From positions 372,001-436,000 of the forward strand of contig NZ_KB894801.1 of assembly GCF_000374645.1 (NCBI RefSeq): DNA of 64,000 bases, in the 5' to 3' direction. This document shows positions 1 through 9,384 of this stretch, piece by piece; the stretch's first letter is position 1, and every line of letters begins with the position of its first letter. Origin of the DNA: Arhodomonas aquaeolei DSM 8974 (lineage in GTDB: Bacteria > Pseudomonadota > Gammaproteobacteria > Nitrococcales > Nitrococcaceae). The position numbers and the translations under genes were made by a program. The notes beneath the pieces were generated by a model. That model was given only the letters and a program-made list of their open reading frames with translations. It was not told the origin of the DNA and searched no databases.

Positions 1-118
1 GGCCCCCGGCCTCCCCGTGCCATCGATCATGCCGCACCGGCGCGACGATGGCTGCCGGACCGGGGGTCAGCCAGGCGGAAGCCTTCCGGCACCATCGTCG
101 CCGGCGCCCGCACCAGAC

Positions 119-760
119 TCAGTGAACGCGGAGCACAATCGCTCGGCAGTACGTCGGATCCTCGGCGGACTCCCCGGGCGTCGGGACATACGGACCGACA
201 GTCTCGATCTCCGTGCAGGTACCGGCTTCAACAAGCTTTTCGATCCGGTCGCGGAACCCGTCGCGCTCGAACATCGCCTCGTTCACCGTGAACACGATCA
301 CGCCGTTGGGCCGGACCACCCGAACGAGGTCGTCGAGGCCCTCGGGACCCACGTGGCCCCGGGTGAACACGCCCATGCAGACAGCCGCCCCGAAACCGTC
401 ATCCGCGAACGGGATGTCCTCGCCGAGAAACGCCTTGCGCAGCACCGCATAGGCCTCCTTCCTGCCGGCAACCTCCAGCATGTCGTCCGAGGCGTCGAGG
501 CCCTCCACATGGGAGTAGCCGAGTTGCCGCAGCCACGGGCCGATCATGCCGGTCCCGCAGCCGGCATCAAGGAGCGGGGTGTCGCCCGACGCGACATAGC
601 GCGTGATCAACGGGAGGCAGACCACCGGGTGCGAATAGCCCGCGCCCGTCAGATCGTCCTCGTAGGTCTCGGCCCAATCGCGATAAATGGCCGCAAGCTC
701 TTCCCGGGAACCACTCCCGTACACCCTGGAAAGTCGTTGGTCTATTGCATCGTTCGCCAT
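119..760 (-). CDS. Class I SAM-dependent methyltransferase
   Basis: 213 aa. Residues 63-71 (LLDAGCGTG) are the SAM-binding motif I of class I methyltransferases, followed by the expected alternating beta/alpha pattern. The N-terminal stretch (VYGS...IYRDWAETYEDDL) resembles the Williams-Beuren-type methyltransferase family. Substrate cannot be read from the sequence. The ATG at 760 is preceded by AAGGAG with good spacing, so the start is secure. The gene stands alone, divergent from the GlxA-type regulator at 1104; nothing shows a functional link. Confidence 0.85.
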   Translation of the reverse strand: MANDAIDQRLSRVYGSGSREELAAIYRDWAETYEDDLTGAGYSHPVVCLPLITRYVASGDTPLLDAGCGTGMIGPWLRQLGYSHVEGLDASDDMLEVAGRKEAYAVLRKAFLGEDIPFADDGFGAAVCMGVFTRGHVGPEGLDDLVRVVRPNGVIVFTVNEAMFERDGFRDRIEKLVEAGTCTEIETVGPYVPTPGESAEDPTYCRAIVLRVH

Positions 761-1103
761 GCATTACTCCTTGATTGGCCAGGCCCGGTACATCGTCCAC
801 CGCCGGACTACCGATGTCCGGAAGGTCATCCCCTCAATCCCGCGGTCGTCAGGGGCCCCAGCCGACACGGCCGGCCCACGGACTGGCGGCAGAGGCCTGC
901 GTGCCTGCCCGTGTCATACCGGGATCGCGTGTCAGCGTGCCCCATGACGGTGGCCGTTGGCGGTCACCTGGTCCTTCACGTTGCATCAACCGGCGCAAGA
1001 GTGGCCGACTCCGTGTGTTAGCGTATTGCGAGACTCGCCTTCTTCTTGAGGAAATCCGCCATGGATACGGCGCCCGCAGCACGAGCGACCGGAAGCGGCA
1101 TTA
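761..1103. other. Divergent intergenic region, no gene seen
   Basis: About 340 bases between the divergent methyltransferase and GlxA-type regulator. Open frames here are short or continuations of antisense frames and lack homology I recognise. It should hold both promoters, but no operator or terminator stands out. Confidence 0.5.
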
Positions 1104-2099
1104 ATGACCTACGAAATAGCAATCGTGGTAACGAACGATTTCAACGCGATGGGGACCACCGCGTTCATCGATCCACTGCGGGCGGCCAACTATCTCGACA
1201 ATGAAACGCTCTATCACTGGGAGCTTTTCTCCAGTGACGGCGGGCTACTGCGTGCCAGCAATGGAATGATGATCGACACCCGTCCCATTCCGGACATTGA
1301 TGAGAAGTGCCTCGATCTCGCCGTCATATCATCGAGCTGGACACCGGAGCAGCATTACGACGACGCCACGCTGATAAAAAGCATAAAACGCTGGGGTCGA
1401 CGCGGCATTCCGCTGTGCGCAATCGACACCGGCGCATTCATCCTTGCTCACGCGGGACAGCTGAAAAACCATTCGGCAACGACGCATTATGAGCACCTCG
1501 ATTCCCTCATGGAGGTGAACCCACAGGTTACGGCGAGTGACAATCTATTCGTCATGGACGGGAACATCCTGTCCACGTCCGGCGGAACAGCCTCGATCGA
1601 CCTGGCTCTTCATATTATCGGCGCGCAGCACGGGTACGCACTCACCAATGCGGCCGCGCGTTATATTTTTCATCAGCGAATTCGCACAACGGACGAGCGC
1701 CAGAACCACCCGGCGCACGAGCCCCTCGGGAACACCCCGTCCCAGGGCATCCGCGATGCCATCCTGTTAATGGAGGAAAACCTGGAGACCCCGTTGTCCG
1801 TGCCGGATATCGCGGCACGTGTCGGTATATCCCAGCGCCACCTGACCCGGCTGTTCCAGCGCTACACCAGACAGTCCGCGGTGCAGTACTACCGGGACAT
1901 GCGGCTCGACCGCGGGCGGGCATTCGTGACACAGACCGAAATGAGCGTTATCGAGATCGCAATGGCATGTGGGTTCTCGAGCGTCGAGCACTTCTCGCGC
2001 GCCTACCGGAGACGCTTCCGTATCAGCCCCAGGGAGGACCGCGTGGCGGGCCGGGTCCCGTTCCAGTTCCGTGCCCTGCCGCTACAGTCGAGTCGTTGA
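1104..2099 (+). CDS. GlxA-family transcriptional regulator (DJ-1/PfpI-like domain plus AraC HTH)
   Basis: 331 aa. Residues 1-185 form a class I glutamine amidotransferase/DJ-1-like ligand domain; the nucleophile elbow reads AIDTGAF, with Asp instead of Cys, as is usual in these non-enzymatic regulators. Residues about 215-310 carry two AraC-type helix-turn-helix units (IAARVGISQRHLTRLFQRY and IAMACGFSSVEHFSRAYRR). Relatives such as GbdR, CdhR and ArgR-type activators respond to betaine, carnitine or amino acids. The convergent neighbour is a betaine/choline-type binding protein, which supports a quaternary-amine ligand; that is inference. Third codon positions are noticeably less GC-biased than in most of the window. 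Confidence 0.9.
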   Translation: MTYEIAIVVTNDFNAMGTTAFIDPLRAANYLDNETLYHWELFSSDGGLLRASNGMMIDTRPIPDIDEKCLDLAVISSSWTPEQHYDDATLIKSIKRWGRRGIPLCAIDTGAFILAHAGQLKNHSATTHYEHLDSLMEVNPQVTASDNLFVMDGNILSTSGGTASIDLALHIIGAQHGYALTNAAARYIFHQRIRTTDERQNHPAHEPLGNTPSQGIRDAILLMEENLETPLSVPDIAARVGISQRHLTRLFQRYTRQSAVQYYRDMRLDRGRAFVTQTEMSVIEIAMACGFSSVEHFSRAYRRRFRISPREDRVAGRVPFQFRALPLQSSR

Positions 2100-2380
2100 C
2101 GGGCTGCGCGTCCCCCTCCCCGCCCCTGTTGCGGGAGGTCCCGGCGCGACCGGGACGGCCCCGGTGAACACACGGACGCAACGCCCGGCGCAGTGCACAC
2201 ACCCGCGTCAGGCGGAGCCGGATAACGCGATTCCACGGGCGAACACGGGAAGGAGTATGGAGAAATGGGGCCCGGAAATCCGGACACCGGAGCCGCGGTA
2301 GTAGTCCGCGCAGCGCGCGATCAACGCCCGGCATTCCGGCGTCATGTGCCGGAATACCGGGCACGGCCCAGGTTCGCGCG

Positions 2381-3316
2381 TCAGTCGGCGTAGCGCTCGC
2401 GCACGGCCGCCATGGCCGAGCCGCCATCGACCGTTTTCACGCCCTCGAGCCACTCCCCGACGGTGTCGAGGTTGGATGCGATCCACGCCGAGGCGACCTC
2501 GGAGGGCTCCCGGTCCTTCTTCGCGTATTCAAGCACCCACTTCGACTGATCGTCCTTGTCAACGACGTACTGGTTGAGGAACTTGACCACCTCGGGGCTC
2601 CGGTCGGCCAGTTTCGGATTCACGACGGTAAGGACATCGCTGGTCGCCGGCGCGATCTTCGATTCGCCCACGGCCGCGGGATAGCGGATATCGTAGGTGA
2701 TGTTCATCCAGTGGGGTTCCCAACCGAGGAAAACGACCCATTCCTTGTTCTCGATCGCGCGCCCAACCTGACTCAGCATGGCGCTGGTACTGGAGGCGAC
2801 CAGCTCCCAATCGCCCAGACCGTGGCGATCGTTGTCGATGGCGTCCTGGACATTCGAATTAAAGCCACTTCCGGGCTCAATACCGTAAATTTTATGATCG
2901 AATTTCTCGGCATACTTGTCGAGATCCGCCTCGGTTCGCACGCCGGCGTCCCAGACGTATTTCGGGACAGCGATCGCGTTGTGCGCACCCGCAATATTCG
3001 TGGTCAGAACCTCGACCGTTCCCTCTTTCTCCGCAGGGCGTATCAGGTTCGTTTCGGCGGGAATCCAGCCGCCCAGATAGATGTCGAGATCATCATTCTT
3101 GAGTGCGTTAATGCAGAAAGCGGGACTGGCATTTGTCTGCATCGTGGAATAGCCGATCGCCTCGATGAGCTGGGAAGCGACCTCGCTTTTCACGGTAACC
3201 CCGGGCCAGGTGGGAACGCCGAAACGGATTTCGGATGAATTCTTGGCTACTGCCACTGAAGAGACCAGGCAAACAGCCAGACACAAATACTGGATACAAC
3301 AGCGGACGCGATGCAT
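2381..3316 (-). CDS. Glycine betaine/choline ABC transporter substrate-binding protein (OpuAC family)
   Basis: 311 aa. A hydrophobic N-terminal signal (residues 1-24) precedes a periplasmic OpuAC domain. Conserved segments for quaternary-ammonium binding are visible: FGVPTWPG, YLGGWIPAE, GIEPGSGF and VFLGWEPHWMN, the last typical of choline/betaine/carnitine binders (ChoX, CaiX, CbcX type) whose Trp residues box the cation. AGAGG sits upstream of the ATG at 3316. No ABC ATPase or permease is adjacent, so it is an orphan that probably works with a transporter elsewhere, as Pseudomonas CbcX and BetX do. Lower GC bias than the window average, like the regulator at 1104. Confidence 0.9.
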   Translation of the reverse strand: MHRVRCCIQYLCLAVCLVSSVAVAKNSSEIRFGVPTWPGVTVKSEVASQLIEAIGYSTMQTNASPAFCINALKNDDLDIYLGGWIPAETNLIRPAEKEGTVEVLTTNIAGAHNAIAVPKYVWDAGVRTEADLDKYAEKFDHKIYGIEPGSGFNSNVQDAIDNDRHGLGDWELVASSTSAMLSQVGRAIENKEWVVFLGWEPHWMNITYDIRYPAAVGESKIAPATSDVLTVVNPKLADRSPEVVKFLNQYVVDKDDQSKWVLEYAKKDREPSEVASAWIASNLDTVGEWLEGVKTVDGGSAMAAVRERYAD

Positions 3317-3783
3317 ACTTTTCCTCTTTCCGTCTGTGGCGCCCTTCTCTATGAGGGCCCCTATTATCGGTCAGTCAGGACCGGCGTATTGCGACGCCAG
3401 ATCCATTGTCAGGGGGCCTTGCGTCACCAACCTGATCATTTTCGTCGGGTACTTGATCAGATGCGCCCCCTTGCCCCCTATTGGTGGCCACCTCCGGATG
3501 TCAGCGCTCCCGGTTCAGACCGGCGTCAGACACTCTGCAGACGTTGCCCCACGGGGCCCGTCCGCCCCACTGCCGGCGCAGCCGGGATGACGCACGGATA
3601 ACGGACTGGCTGTCGCACCACCCCATCAGGCCAGTATGACGGCTGCACGCTGTCGGCGAACGACATCGCGCACGCCGACAGGCGGCGCCGACGGGGAACA
3701 TGCCCGGGGCAGACCAAGGGAAAGGGGGTTACCGGGACGGCGCACGACGGCGGAAGGCCGGCCATCGCCCGACACCGGCAATA
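3317..3783. other. Long intergenic region upstream of the betaine-binding protein
   Basis: About 470 bases without a convincing gene; frames on both strands are short and have no recognisable domains. It includes the inverted repeat at 3432-3460 and leads into the terminator of tRNA-Arg. Confidence 0.5.
3432..3460. promoter_or_regulatory. Inverted repeat, candidate operator of the betaine-binding protein gene
   Basis: CTGATCA at 3432-3438 and its reverse complement TGATCAG at 3454-3460 are spaced 22 bp apart start to start, two helical turns, about 120 bp upstream of the start codon at 3316. Position and spacing suit a dimeric activator; the GlxA-type regulator nearby is the obvious candidate, but this is inference. 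Confidence 0.35.
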
Positions 3784-3815
3784 CAAAAAGAAAGGGCCCC
3801 ATCTCTGGAGCCCTT
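3784..3815 (-). terminator. Rho-independent terminator of tRNA-Arg
   Basis: On the minus strand a 9-bp stem (one G-U pair, arms 3792-3800 and 3807-3815, 6-nt loop) is followed by a T-rich run (TCTTTTTG). It lies just beyond the 3' end of the tRNA. Confidence 0.85.
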
Positions 3816-3821
3816 GCTATA

Positions 3822-3898
3822 TGGCGCGCCCGGGAGGATTCGAACCCCCAACCTCCTGATCCGTAGTCAGGTGCTCTATCCAGTTGAGCTACAGGCGC
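3822..3898 (-). tRNA. tRNA-Arg (ACG anticodon)
   Basis: 77 nt with encoded CCA. The cloverleaf is complete: acceptor GCGCCTG, D-arm, anticodon stem CCTGA/TCAGG around loop CTACGGA (anticodon ACG, read as ICG), T-arm with GGTTCGAATCC, and GCGC-CCA end. Confidence 0.97.
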
Positions 3899-4054
3899 TA
3901 TATCTTGTGGAAGCGCGTATTCTCGCGGTTTCGCCGGAACGCGTCAACCTCTGGTTGATGCCGGCGCCACCGGCCCTCGCGTTGCGCCCCCGTTGCCGGC
4001 TTGCCGACAACGGAGGCGAATAGTACGCGAGTGACCGGCGGATCGCAACCGCCG

Positions 4055-5509
4055 TCACCCCAGTGTGCCGGCGACATGGATCCCGGGGCGACTCTTCGTC
4101 CATCCGGTCGCCGCTTCCAGCTGAGCGGCAAGCGCCAGCAGAGTCGCTTCCTCCCCGTGTCCGGCAATAGCCTGCGTTCCCAGCGGCAATCCGTCGGTGG
4201 TTCTGTGCACCGGCATGGATATGGCCGGGTGCCCGGTCATGTTGAACGGAGCGGAGTACTGGGCATACGAGAATGTGTGTTCGAAGTATCCGCGGCAATC
4301 CAGATCCGTACGGCTGCTGGCGAACGTACCCAACGGCTGCGGCGGTGCCGGCACGGTGGGAGTAAGCAGCACATCGACGTCAGCGAGTTGCCCGTCCATG
4401 TGCCGACTCATGCCAGCGACGACGGTGTCCACGCCCATCAGATCCACCGCAGACAGGCGCTGCGCATATTCGTAGGTCGCGAGGATGCAGGGCTCCACGG
4501 CATCGTCATTGATGCGACGGCCCGTGACGCCAGCCAGCTGCTCAAGCCCCGCGGCCACAAACGCGGCCCAAACCGTCAGCGTCGCCTCACTGAACGAGTT
4601 CCAGTCGAAGCCCAGATCGCGTTCCTCGACCCGATGGCCGAGGCTCTCCATCAATCCGGCAGTCTCCTCGACCGCTGCACGCGCCTCGGCATCCACCCCT
4701 ACCCCGGACCACGAATTCGACGTCCAGGCGACACGCAAAGGCCTCGGCGATTCCACGACAGCTTCCCGGAACGGAACCCGTGGACGGGGAATACGCGCGA
4801 AGGCCCCGGACTCCGGCCCCTCCACCGCATCCAGCAGCGCCGCAGCGTCGCGAACGCTCCGCGTCAGCGCGAACTCTATGCCGAAACCGAAGAGCGGACT
4901 GGAAAAGTCCGGGCCGACGGGGACACGGCCTCGTGTCGGCTTTAGCCCAACGAGACCGTTACATGCCGCAGGAATCCGGATTGAGCCGCCGCCGTCGTTG
5001 CCGTGAGCCATCGGCAGCGCCCCCGTCGCGACCGCGACCGCGGCACCGCCACTCGATCCACCGGGGCTCAGCTCCGGATTGTATGGATTCCGTGTCGGCC
5101 CATGGAGCAGGCCTTCCGTCGTTACACAGTACCCCATTTCCGGCGTGGCTGAACGGCCGATCACTCCAAGACCGGCGTTCCTGAAGCGCCGCGCCAGAGT
5201 CGTGTCGTGGGGGATTTGAACGCCGGCCGCGAGACGGCTGCCGAGCTCGTAGGTCTGACCGGCCTCGTGGCAGACCAGATCCTTGAGCAGAAACGGCACA
5301 CCTCCGAACGGGCCGTCGGCCTTGCCCGGCCGGGTACAGCTGACGTCATAGGTTTCAACAACCGGGTTCAGCGCGGGATTGATGCGCTCGACGGCCACCC
5401 GCGCGAGTGCCGCCAAGTCCTCCGCCCGGACTTCACCGCGCCGGACCAATCCGGCAAGAGCGACCGCATCGTAACGGGCATATTCTTCCAGGGACATGAC
5501 GAGAGACAT
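4055..5509 (-). CDS. Amidase (amidase-signature family)
   Basis: 484 aa, usual length for the family. The Ser-cisSer-Lys triad is visible: Lys76 in PFLLKDL, the GGSSGG loop at 151-155, and the nucleophile Ser176 in GNDGGGSIRIP. The enzyme should hydrolyse a small carboxamide or aryl/aliphatic amide; the substrate is unknown, and there is no GatB/GatC partner, so a tRNA amidotransferase role is unlikely. AAGGAG precedes the ATG at 5509; a second in-frame ATG lies four codons on. The porin-like gene at 5554 lies 44 nt upstream on the same strand, so the two may be co-transcribed. Confidence 0.92.
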   Translation of the reverse strand: MSLVMSLEEYARYDAVALAGLVRRGEVRAEDLAALARVAVERINPALNPVVETYDVSCTRPGKADGPFGGVPFLLKDLVCHEAGQTYELGSRLAAGVQIPHDTTLARRFRNAGLGVIGRSATPEMGYCVTTEGLLHGPTRNPYNPELSPGGSSGGAAVAVATGALPMAHGNDGGGSIRIPAACNGLVGLKPTRGRVPVGPDFSSPLFGFGIEFALTRSVRDAAALLDAVEGPESGAFARIPRPRVPFREAVVESPRPLRVAWTSNSWSGVGVDAEARAAVEETAGLMESLGHRVEERDLGFDWNSFSEATLTVWAAFVAAGLEQLAGVTGRRINDDAVEPCILATYEYAQRLSAVDLMGVDTVVAGMSRHMDGQLADVDVLLTPTVPAPPQPLGTFASSRTDLDCRGYFEHTFSYAQYSAPFNMTGHPAISMPVHRTTDGLPLGTQAIAGHGEEATLLALAAQLEAATGWTKSRPGIHVAGTLG

Positions 5510-5553
5510 GGTCCACTCCTTGTATTGAAATACCGAAAGGACGGGACTCCCCG

Positions 5554-6456
5554 TCAGTAGAAATGGGCATAGCGCAACAGAACCTGCTTCGTTTCGAAGC
5601 CGGCCTGCACCTCGACGTCCCGCGCGACCATCAGCATCAATTGGTCCCGGGGCGTGACCCAGTGGGCCAACTCCGCGCCGATTTGGTGGTTGCGCCGACG
5701 GGTGCCGCGGACATCCCTCCCGTCGATACTCACCGCGCCGCCGTGGCTGAAGTAATGCCGCGCGGCAACGTAGGTGCTGGGCGTGATATCAAAGGACAGG
5801 TGGGTCTGGAGCCGGTAGAGGGGATCCTGGGAAAGGGTTCGCCCGTAGTAGTCGTCGTTATCTCCGTAAAACTGTGCCTCTATCGTGCTCTCAAGATAAA
5901 TGCCCTGACCCAGGCCGACGGTGTAGTTGGCCAATGCAGAGAAGGCCCAGCGGTTGCCGCCCGGCGAGGCGTCGGCCCGGTCACTGTCGTAGTGCCCCAC
6001 CGGGACCGTGACGTAGCCGGTGACCCCGGCGTATTGCGCTGTCTCGGGGTCGTTCACCAGAGCGAAAGACGAGCCGAGCCGGGGATCGCCCACCCCGGAA
6101 ACACGCTGCTCCGGTGCCACCGTGCCAGCCCCGATCTCGAGCTCGGTACGCTGGTAAGGCAACACGAACTGCGGCGTGCAGAGCACCCCGCAGGCATCCG
6201 TAAACACGGCGTGTCGCAATGCCACGGCGCTCGCGTCGAGCGATGACCCCGGCACCCCGTCGTCGTCAGCCCGGTAGCTCCCGGCCTTCATATAGGGGTT
6301 CAGATAGACAAGACTCACCTGCGTCCCCGGCGGAGCCCAGATATAGTCGCGGGCATTGGTGTCGATAGCGGACGCAGGCCGTGCGGCTAATGCAAACAAC
6401 GCGGCCGCGGCCAAAACGGTGGCCCGAGCGTACCCAGCGTAACGACGTACGCGCAT
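5554..6456 (-). CDS. Outer-membrane porin-like protein (Phenol_MetA_deg family)
   Basis: 300 aa. A cleavable signal peptide (ending ARPASA, about residue 30) is followed by alternating aromatic beta-strand segments and a C-terminal Tyr, the terminal aromatic expected of a BAM-inserted barrel. Segments such as GVGDPRLGSSFALVND and VTGYVTVPVGHYD match the family annotated as 'MetA-pathway of phenol degradation', thought to be uptake channels for hydrophobic compounds. A strong GGGGAGG precedes the ATG. It faces the divergent LuxR-type gene across a short intergenic region with a palindrome, and the amidase follows on the same strand, suggesting import then hydrolysis of an amide; that is inference. 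Confidence 0.85.
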   Translation of the reverse strand: MRVRRYAGYARATVLAAAALFALAARPASAIDTNARDYIWAPPGTQVSLVYLNPYMKAGSYRADDDGVPGSSLDASAVALRHAVFTDACGVLCTPQFVLPYQRTELEIGAGTVAPEQRVSGVGDPRLGSSFALVNDPETAQYAGVTGYVTVPVGHYDSDRADASPGGNRWAFSALANYTVGLGQGIYLESTIEAQFYGDNDDYYGRTLSQDPLYRLQTHLSFDITPSTYVAARHYFSHGGAVSIDGRDVRGTRRRNHQIGAELAHWVTPRDQLMLMVARDVEVQAGFETKQVLLRYAHFY

Positions 6457-6537
6457 GGCATCCCCCTCCCCTGCTGCTTATCTTGGTCGGGGACACGCTA
6501 ACCGGGGTCGGATAACGCCATAAGCCCGCAGACGGAC

Positions 6538-6553
6538 CCGTTCATTTGAACGG
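6538..6553. promoter_or_regulatory. Palindrome between porin-like gene and LuxR gene
   Basis: CCGTTCATTTGAACGG: 7-bp inverted arms around TT, centred between divergent starts at 6456 and 6635. Size and position fit the binding site of a dimeric LuxR-type regulator. Confidence 0.5.
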
Positions 6554-6634
6554 CCGCCGCGTCCACCGCCTTTTCCTAAGCTTGGGTTGAAAGACGCGGC
6601 ACGCTGCAGTGCCCGTGCGGGGGGAGGAAGAGAC

Positions 6635-7675
6635 TTGCCGGAGATCGAGACGTTCAGCGCCTTCCTGCTGGACCTCTACCGCCTGGAGAAGGAACGCCCG
6701 ATGGCGGCGTTCCAGGACGAGGCCTTGAGCCAGCTACGCCAGGTGGTCCCCTTCGACAGCGCGTGGTGGGGCATGGCGGCGATGGACACCGTCGACATAC
6801 GGCTGCACTGCTCCCATGTGTATCGTCTACCGGCGGACTTCCCGGCCCAGTGGTATACCATACGGGCCAACGACACGCTTGCGCTTCGTGCCTACGAGCA
6901 ACCCGGCCGCACGCTCCGCTTCTGCCGCCGAGCCCTGCGCGAACAGCCCCATCTTTCCGAACTGACGGCCCGCCACGACATCGACACCGCCCTCACGACG
7001 GTCGTTACGCGGCCGAAGCTGGGGCTGCTGACATTTCTGTCCGTCTACCGAGGATACGGGAGCGCGGCGTTCACAGAAGCGGAACGTACATTTATTGAGA
7101 TCGCCATGCCGCATCTGGCGGCCGCATGGAACGGCAACTGGGTCGTGAACATCGACCGGCTGAGCGCCGAGTGCGCAGACACGCACTCGGCGGCGGCGGT
7201 CGCAGACACACAGGGCGTACTTCACGTCGCAGAGGATCGTTTCCAGGATCTGCTCACCCGTGAATGGCCGCGCTGGTTCGGCCCCCATTTGCCCGAGCCC
7301 CTTATCGCCTTGCTCGCCGGCGAACGTGGCCGGTGGCGAGGCAATACCCTGATAGCCGGCGTATACCGGCACGGGGGCCTCCACCTGCTCTGGCTGCGTC
7401 CGCGGGGACCGGCGGACCGGCTTACGCCCAGGGAACTGGCGGTAGTCCGCGTCTACGCGGGCGGGAGATCGCACAAGGAAGTCGCGGCCTCCCTTGGGCT
7501 CTCCCCCGCCACGGTCCGTCATTACCTGCGCAACGCCTATACCAAACTCGACGTCTCGGATAAGGCGCAGCTATCGACGTTGCTCCATAACACAGCGTCC
7601 ACGAACGACAGTCAGGCTCCCCGCCAGGCTTCAGCGAGGCAGTCGAAGGAGCGTAGACGGTCATCGAGCTCGTAA
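6635..7675 (+). CDS. LuxR-family transcriptional regulator
   Basis: 346 aa from the chosen TTG at 6635, which has GGAGGA six bases upstream; an upstream in-frame TTG at 6587 lacks a ribosome site. The C-terminal GerE/LuxR helix-turn-helix is clear ([36 protein letters not shown], split over roughly residues 255-300). The N-terminal 200 residues are a GAF/PAS-like sensor region without a family I can name. The reading frame runs 64 bp into the 3' end of the convergent LLM gene, giving a Ser/Arg-rich tail beyond the HTH. It probably controls the divergent porin-like gene. Confidence 0.85.
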   Translation: MPEIETFSAFLLDLYRLEKERPMAAFQDEALSQLRQVVPFDSAWWGMAAMDTVDIRLHCSHVYRLPADFPAQWYTIRANDTLALRAYEQPGRTLRFCRRALREQPHLSELTARHDIDTALTTVVTRPKLGLLTFLSVYRGYGSAAFTEAERTFIEIAMPHLAAAWNGNWVVNIDRLSAECADTHSAAAVADTQGVLHVAEDRFQDLLTREWPRWFGPHLPEPLIALLAGERGRWRGNTLIAGVYRHGGLHLLWLRPRGPADRLTPRELAVVRVYAGGRSHKEVAASLGLSPATVRHYLRNAYTKLDVSDKAQLSTLLHNTASTNDSQAPRQASARQSKERRRSSSS

Positions 7676-8616
7676 GTGTCGGTGTTGACGATGAGCTCAT
7701 CGGCGCCCGTTTCCTCCACGAATGCCTCCAGCCAGTCCCGCACGCCGTCGACATCGCCGATGGCCGTGGCCGCGAGCTGGTTGCGGACCATCGCCGCCTC
7801 CCGGGCGTCGCAGACGGACTCCAGCGACTCCACCGGCGGCTCCAGTGGCCCGCGGCGGTTGCGGATCATGCCGAGGAAACGCTGCTGCAGCGACGTCGCC
7901 AGGTACTCGGCCCGCTCCGCCGTCTCTGCGGCGATCACGTTCACGCCCACCATCGCGTGGGGCCGTTCCAGCCACTGGGAGGGGCGGAAGTGGCGGCGGT
8001 ACAGCGCCAGCGCGTCGTACAGGTTCTGCGGGGCGAAGTGGCTGGCGAAGGCGAACGGCAGCCCCAGGTTGGCGGCAAGCTGGGCGCTGTAGTGCCCGGA
8101 GCCGAGCAGCCAGATCGGGACGTCGCTGCCCGCGCCGGGCACCGCACGCACCCGCTGGCCCGGCTCTGCTGGCGCGAGGTAGTGGCGCAGCTCCTCCAGC
8201 AATACGTCGAACTCCGGCTCCCCCGGGCCGAAACGCGCCCGCAGGGCGCGGGCGGTCTCGCCGTCCGTGCCCGGTGCCCGGCCGAGGCCGAGGTCGATGC
8301 GCCCCGGGTGCAGGGCCTCCAGGGTGCCGAACTGCTCGGCCACGGCGAGCGGCGCGTGGTTCGGCAGCATGATGCCACCGGCGCCGACGCGGATGCGCTC
8401 GGTGCGGTCCGCCACGTGGCCGATGAGCACCGTAGTGGCGGCACTGGCAATGCCGTCCAGGTTGTGGTGCTCGGCGATCCAGAAGCGGTTGAAGCCCAGG
8501 GACTCCACCCGCTGCGCGGCCGCGACGCTGCGCCGGAATGCGTCCGCCGGTGCGCTGCCGCGCGGGACCGTGGCCAGGTCGAGCACGGACAGCGGGATGT
8601 CGGCGAGCCGGCTCAT
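7612..8616 (-). CDS. LLM-class flavin-dependent oxidoreductase
   Basis: 334 aa, bacterial-luciferase fold. The N-terminus ([13 protein letters not shown]), FWIAEHHN at about residue 46 and [28 protein letters not shown] match the MsnO8-type luciferase-like monooxygenases. It should use reduced FMN and oxygen; substrate unknown. The ATG overlaps the stop of the SDR gene by 4 bp (ATGA), so the two are translationally coupled. The 3' end overlaps the convergent LuxR gene by 64 bp. Confidence 0.92.
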   Translation of the reverse strand: MSRLADIPLSVLDLATVPRGSAPADAFRRSVAAAQRVESLGFNRFWIAEHHNLDGIASAATTVLIGHVADRTERIRVGAGGIMLPNHAPLAVAEQFGTLEALHPGRIDLGLGRAPGTDGETARALRARFGPGEPEFDVLLEELRHYLAPAEPGQRVRAVPGAGSDVPIWLLGSGHYSAQLAANLGLPFAFASHFAPQNLYDALALYRRHFRPSQWLERPHAMVGVNVIAAETAERAEYLATSLQQRFLGMIRNRRGPLEPPVESLESVCDAREAAMVRNQLAATAIGDVDGVRDWLEAFVEETGADELIVNTDTYELDDRLRSFDCLAEAWRGA

Positions 8617-9308
8617 GACGCTTCCTCCTCCGGCGTCGGCCGCACCAGTACCTCGTTGACGTCGACACGCCGCGGCTGGCTCACCGCGTACATCACGGCC
8701 TCCGCCACGTCACCGGCCTCGAGCGCATGCTCCGGACGCTCGTCGAAGAACGGTGTATCCACCATGCCGGGCTCGATCAGCGTGACCCGCACGCCGCTGC
8801 CGCGAAGCTCCTCGCGCACGCCATAGCCGATGGCGCTCACGGCCCACTTGGAGGCGCTGTACATGGAACCGGGGATCGTGGTCCGGCCCGCCGCCGAGCC
8901 GGTGATCAGCAGGTGCCCGCGGCTCTCGCGCAGCGCCGGCAGCGTATGCTGCAGCGTCAGCCCGACGCCGTAGACATTGGTGAGGATCATGTCGCGCCAC
9001 ACCGAGGTGTCCGCGCCGCTGAAGCCACCGGGGCTGCCGCGCATGCCCGCGTTGGCGAACACCACGTCGATGCGCCCGAAGGCGTTCAGCGCCGCATCCA
9101 CCATGGCCTTCTGCTGCGCCTCGTCGGTGACGTCGCAGGCCACGGCCAGGGCGCGTTCGCTACCGCCCAGCGACTCCACGAGCCCGTCCAGACGCTCACG
9201 CCGCCGTGCGGCGAGGACCACGCGATAGCCCGCGGCGACGGCGCGGCGGGCGGTCTCCTCACCGATGCCGCTGGATGCCCCGGTGATCAGGAATACCGGA
9301 TCGGCCAT
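8613..9308 (-). CDS. Short-chain dehydrogenase/reductase
   Basis: 231 aa from the ATG at 9308, which has GGGAGG upstream; a longer frame exists but adds no conserved residues. The Rossmann motif TGASSGIG starts at residue 8, NAG occurs near 87, and the catalytic Ser and YSASK are present. The cofactor is probably NADP(H), given the basic AARRRERL after beta-2. It is coupled to the LLM oxidoreductase (4-bp overlap), so both may act on the same compound. Confidence 0.93.
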   Translation of the reverse strand: MADPVFLITGASSGIGEETARRAVAAGYRVVLAARRRERLDGLVESLGGSERALAVACDVTDEAQQKAMVDAALNAFGRIDVVFANAGMRGSPGGFSGADTSVWRDMILTNVYGVGLTLQHTLPALRESRGHLLITGSAAGRTTIPGSMYSASKWAVSAIGYGVREELRGSGVRVTLIEPGMVDTPFFDERPEHALEAGDVAEAVMYAVSQPRRVDVNEVLVRPTPEEEAS

Positions 9309-9384
9309 TGTTACCTCCCGAATCGTTCGTTTTCGGACTTTCAGGGCATGGGGGCGTGCCGTCGCCGGCACAACCCCCGCCCGG

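Noticed and set aside
17-1021. 334-codon plus-strand frame over the methyltransferase
   Set aside because: Antisense to a clear methyltransferase; no ribosome site and no homology recognised.
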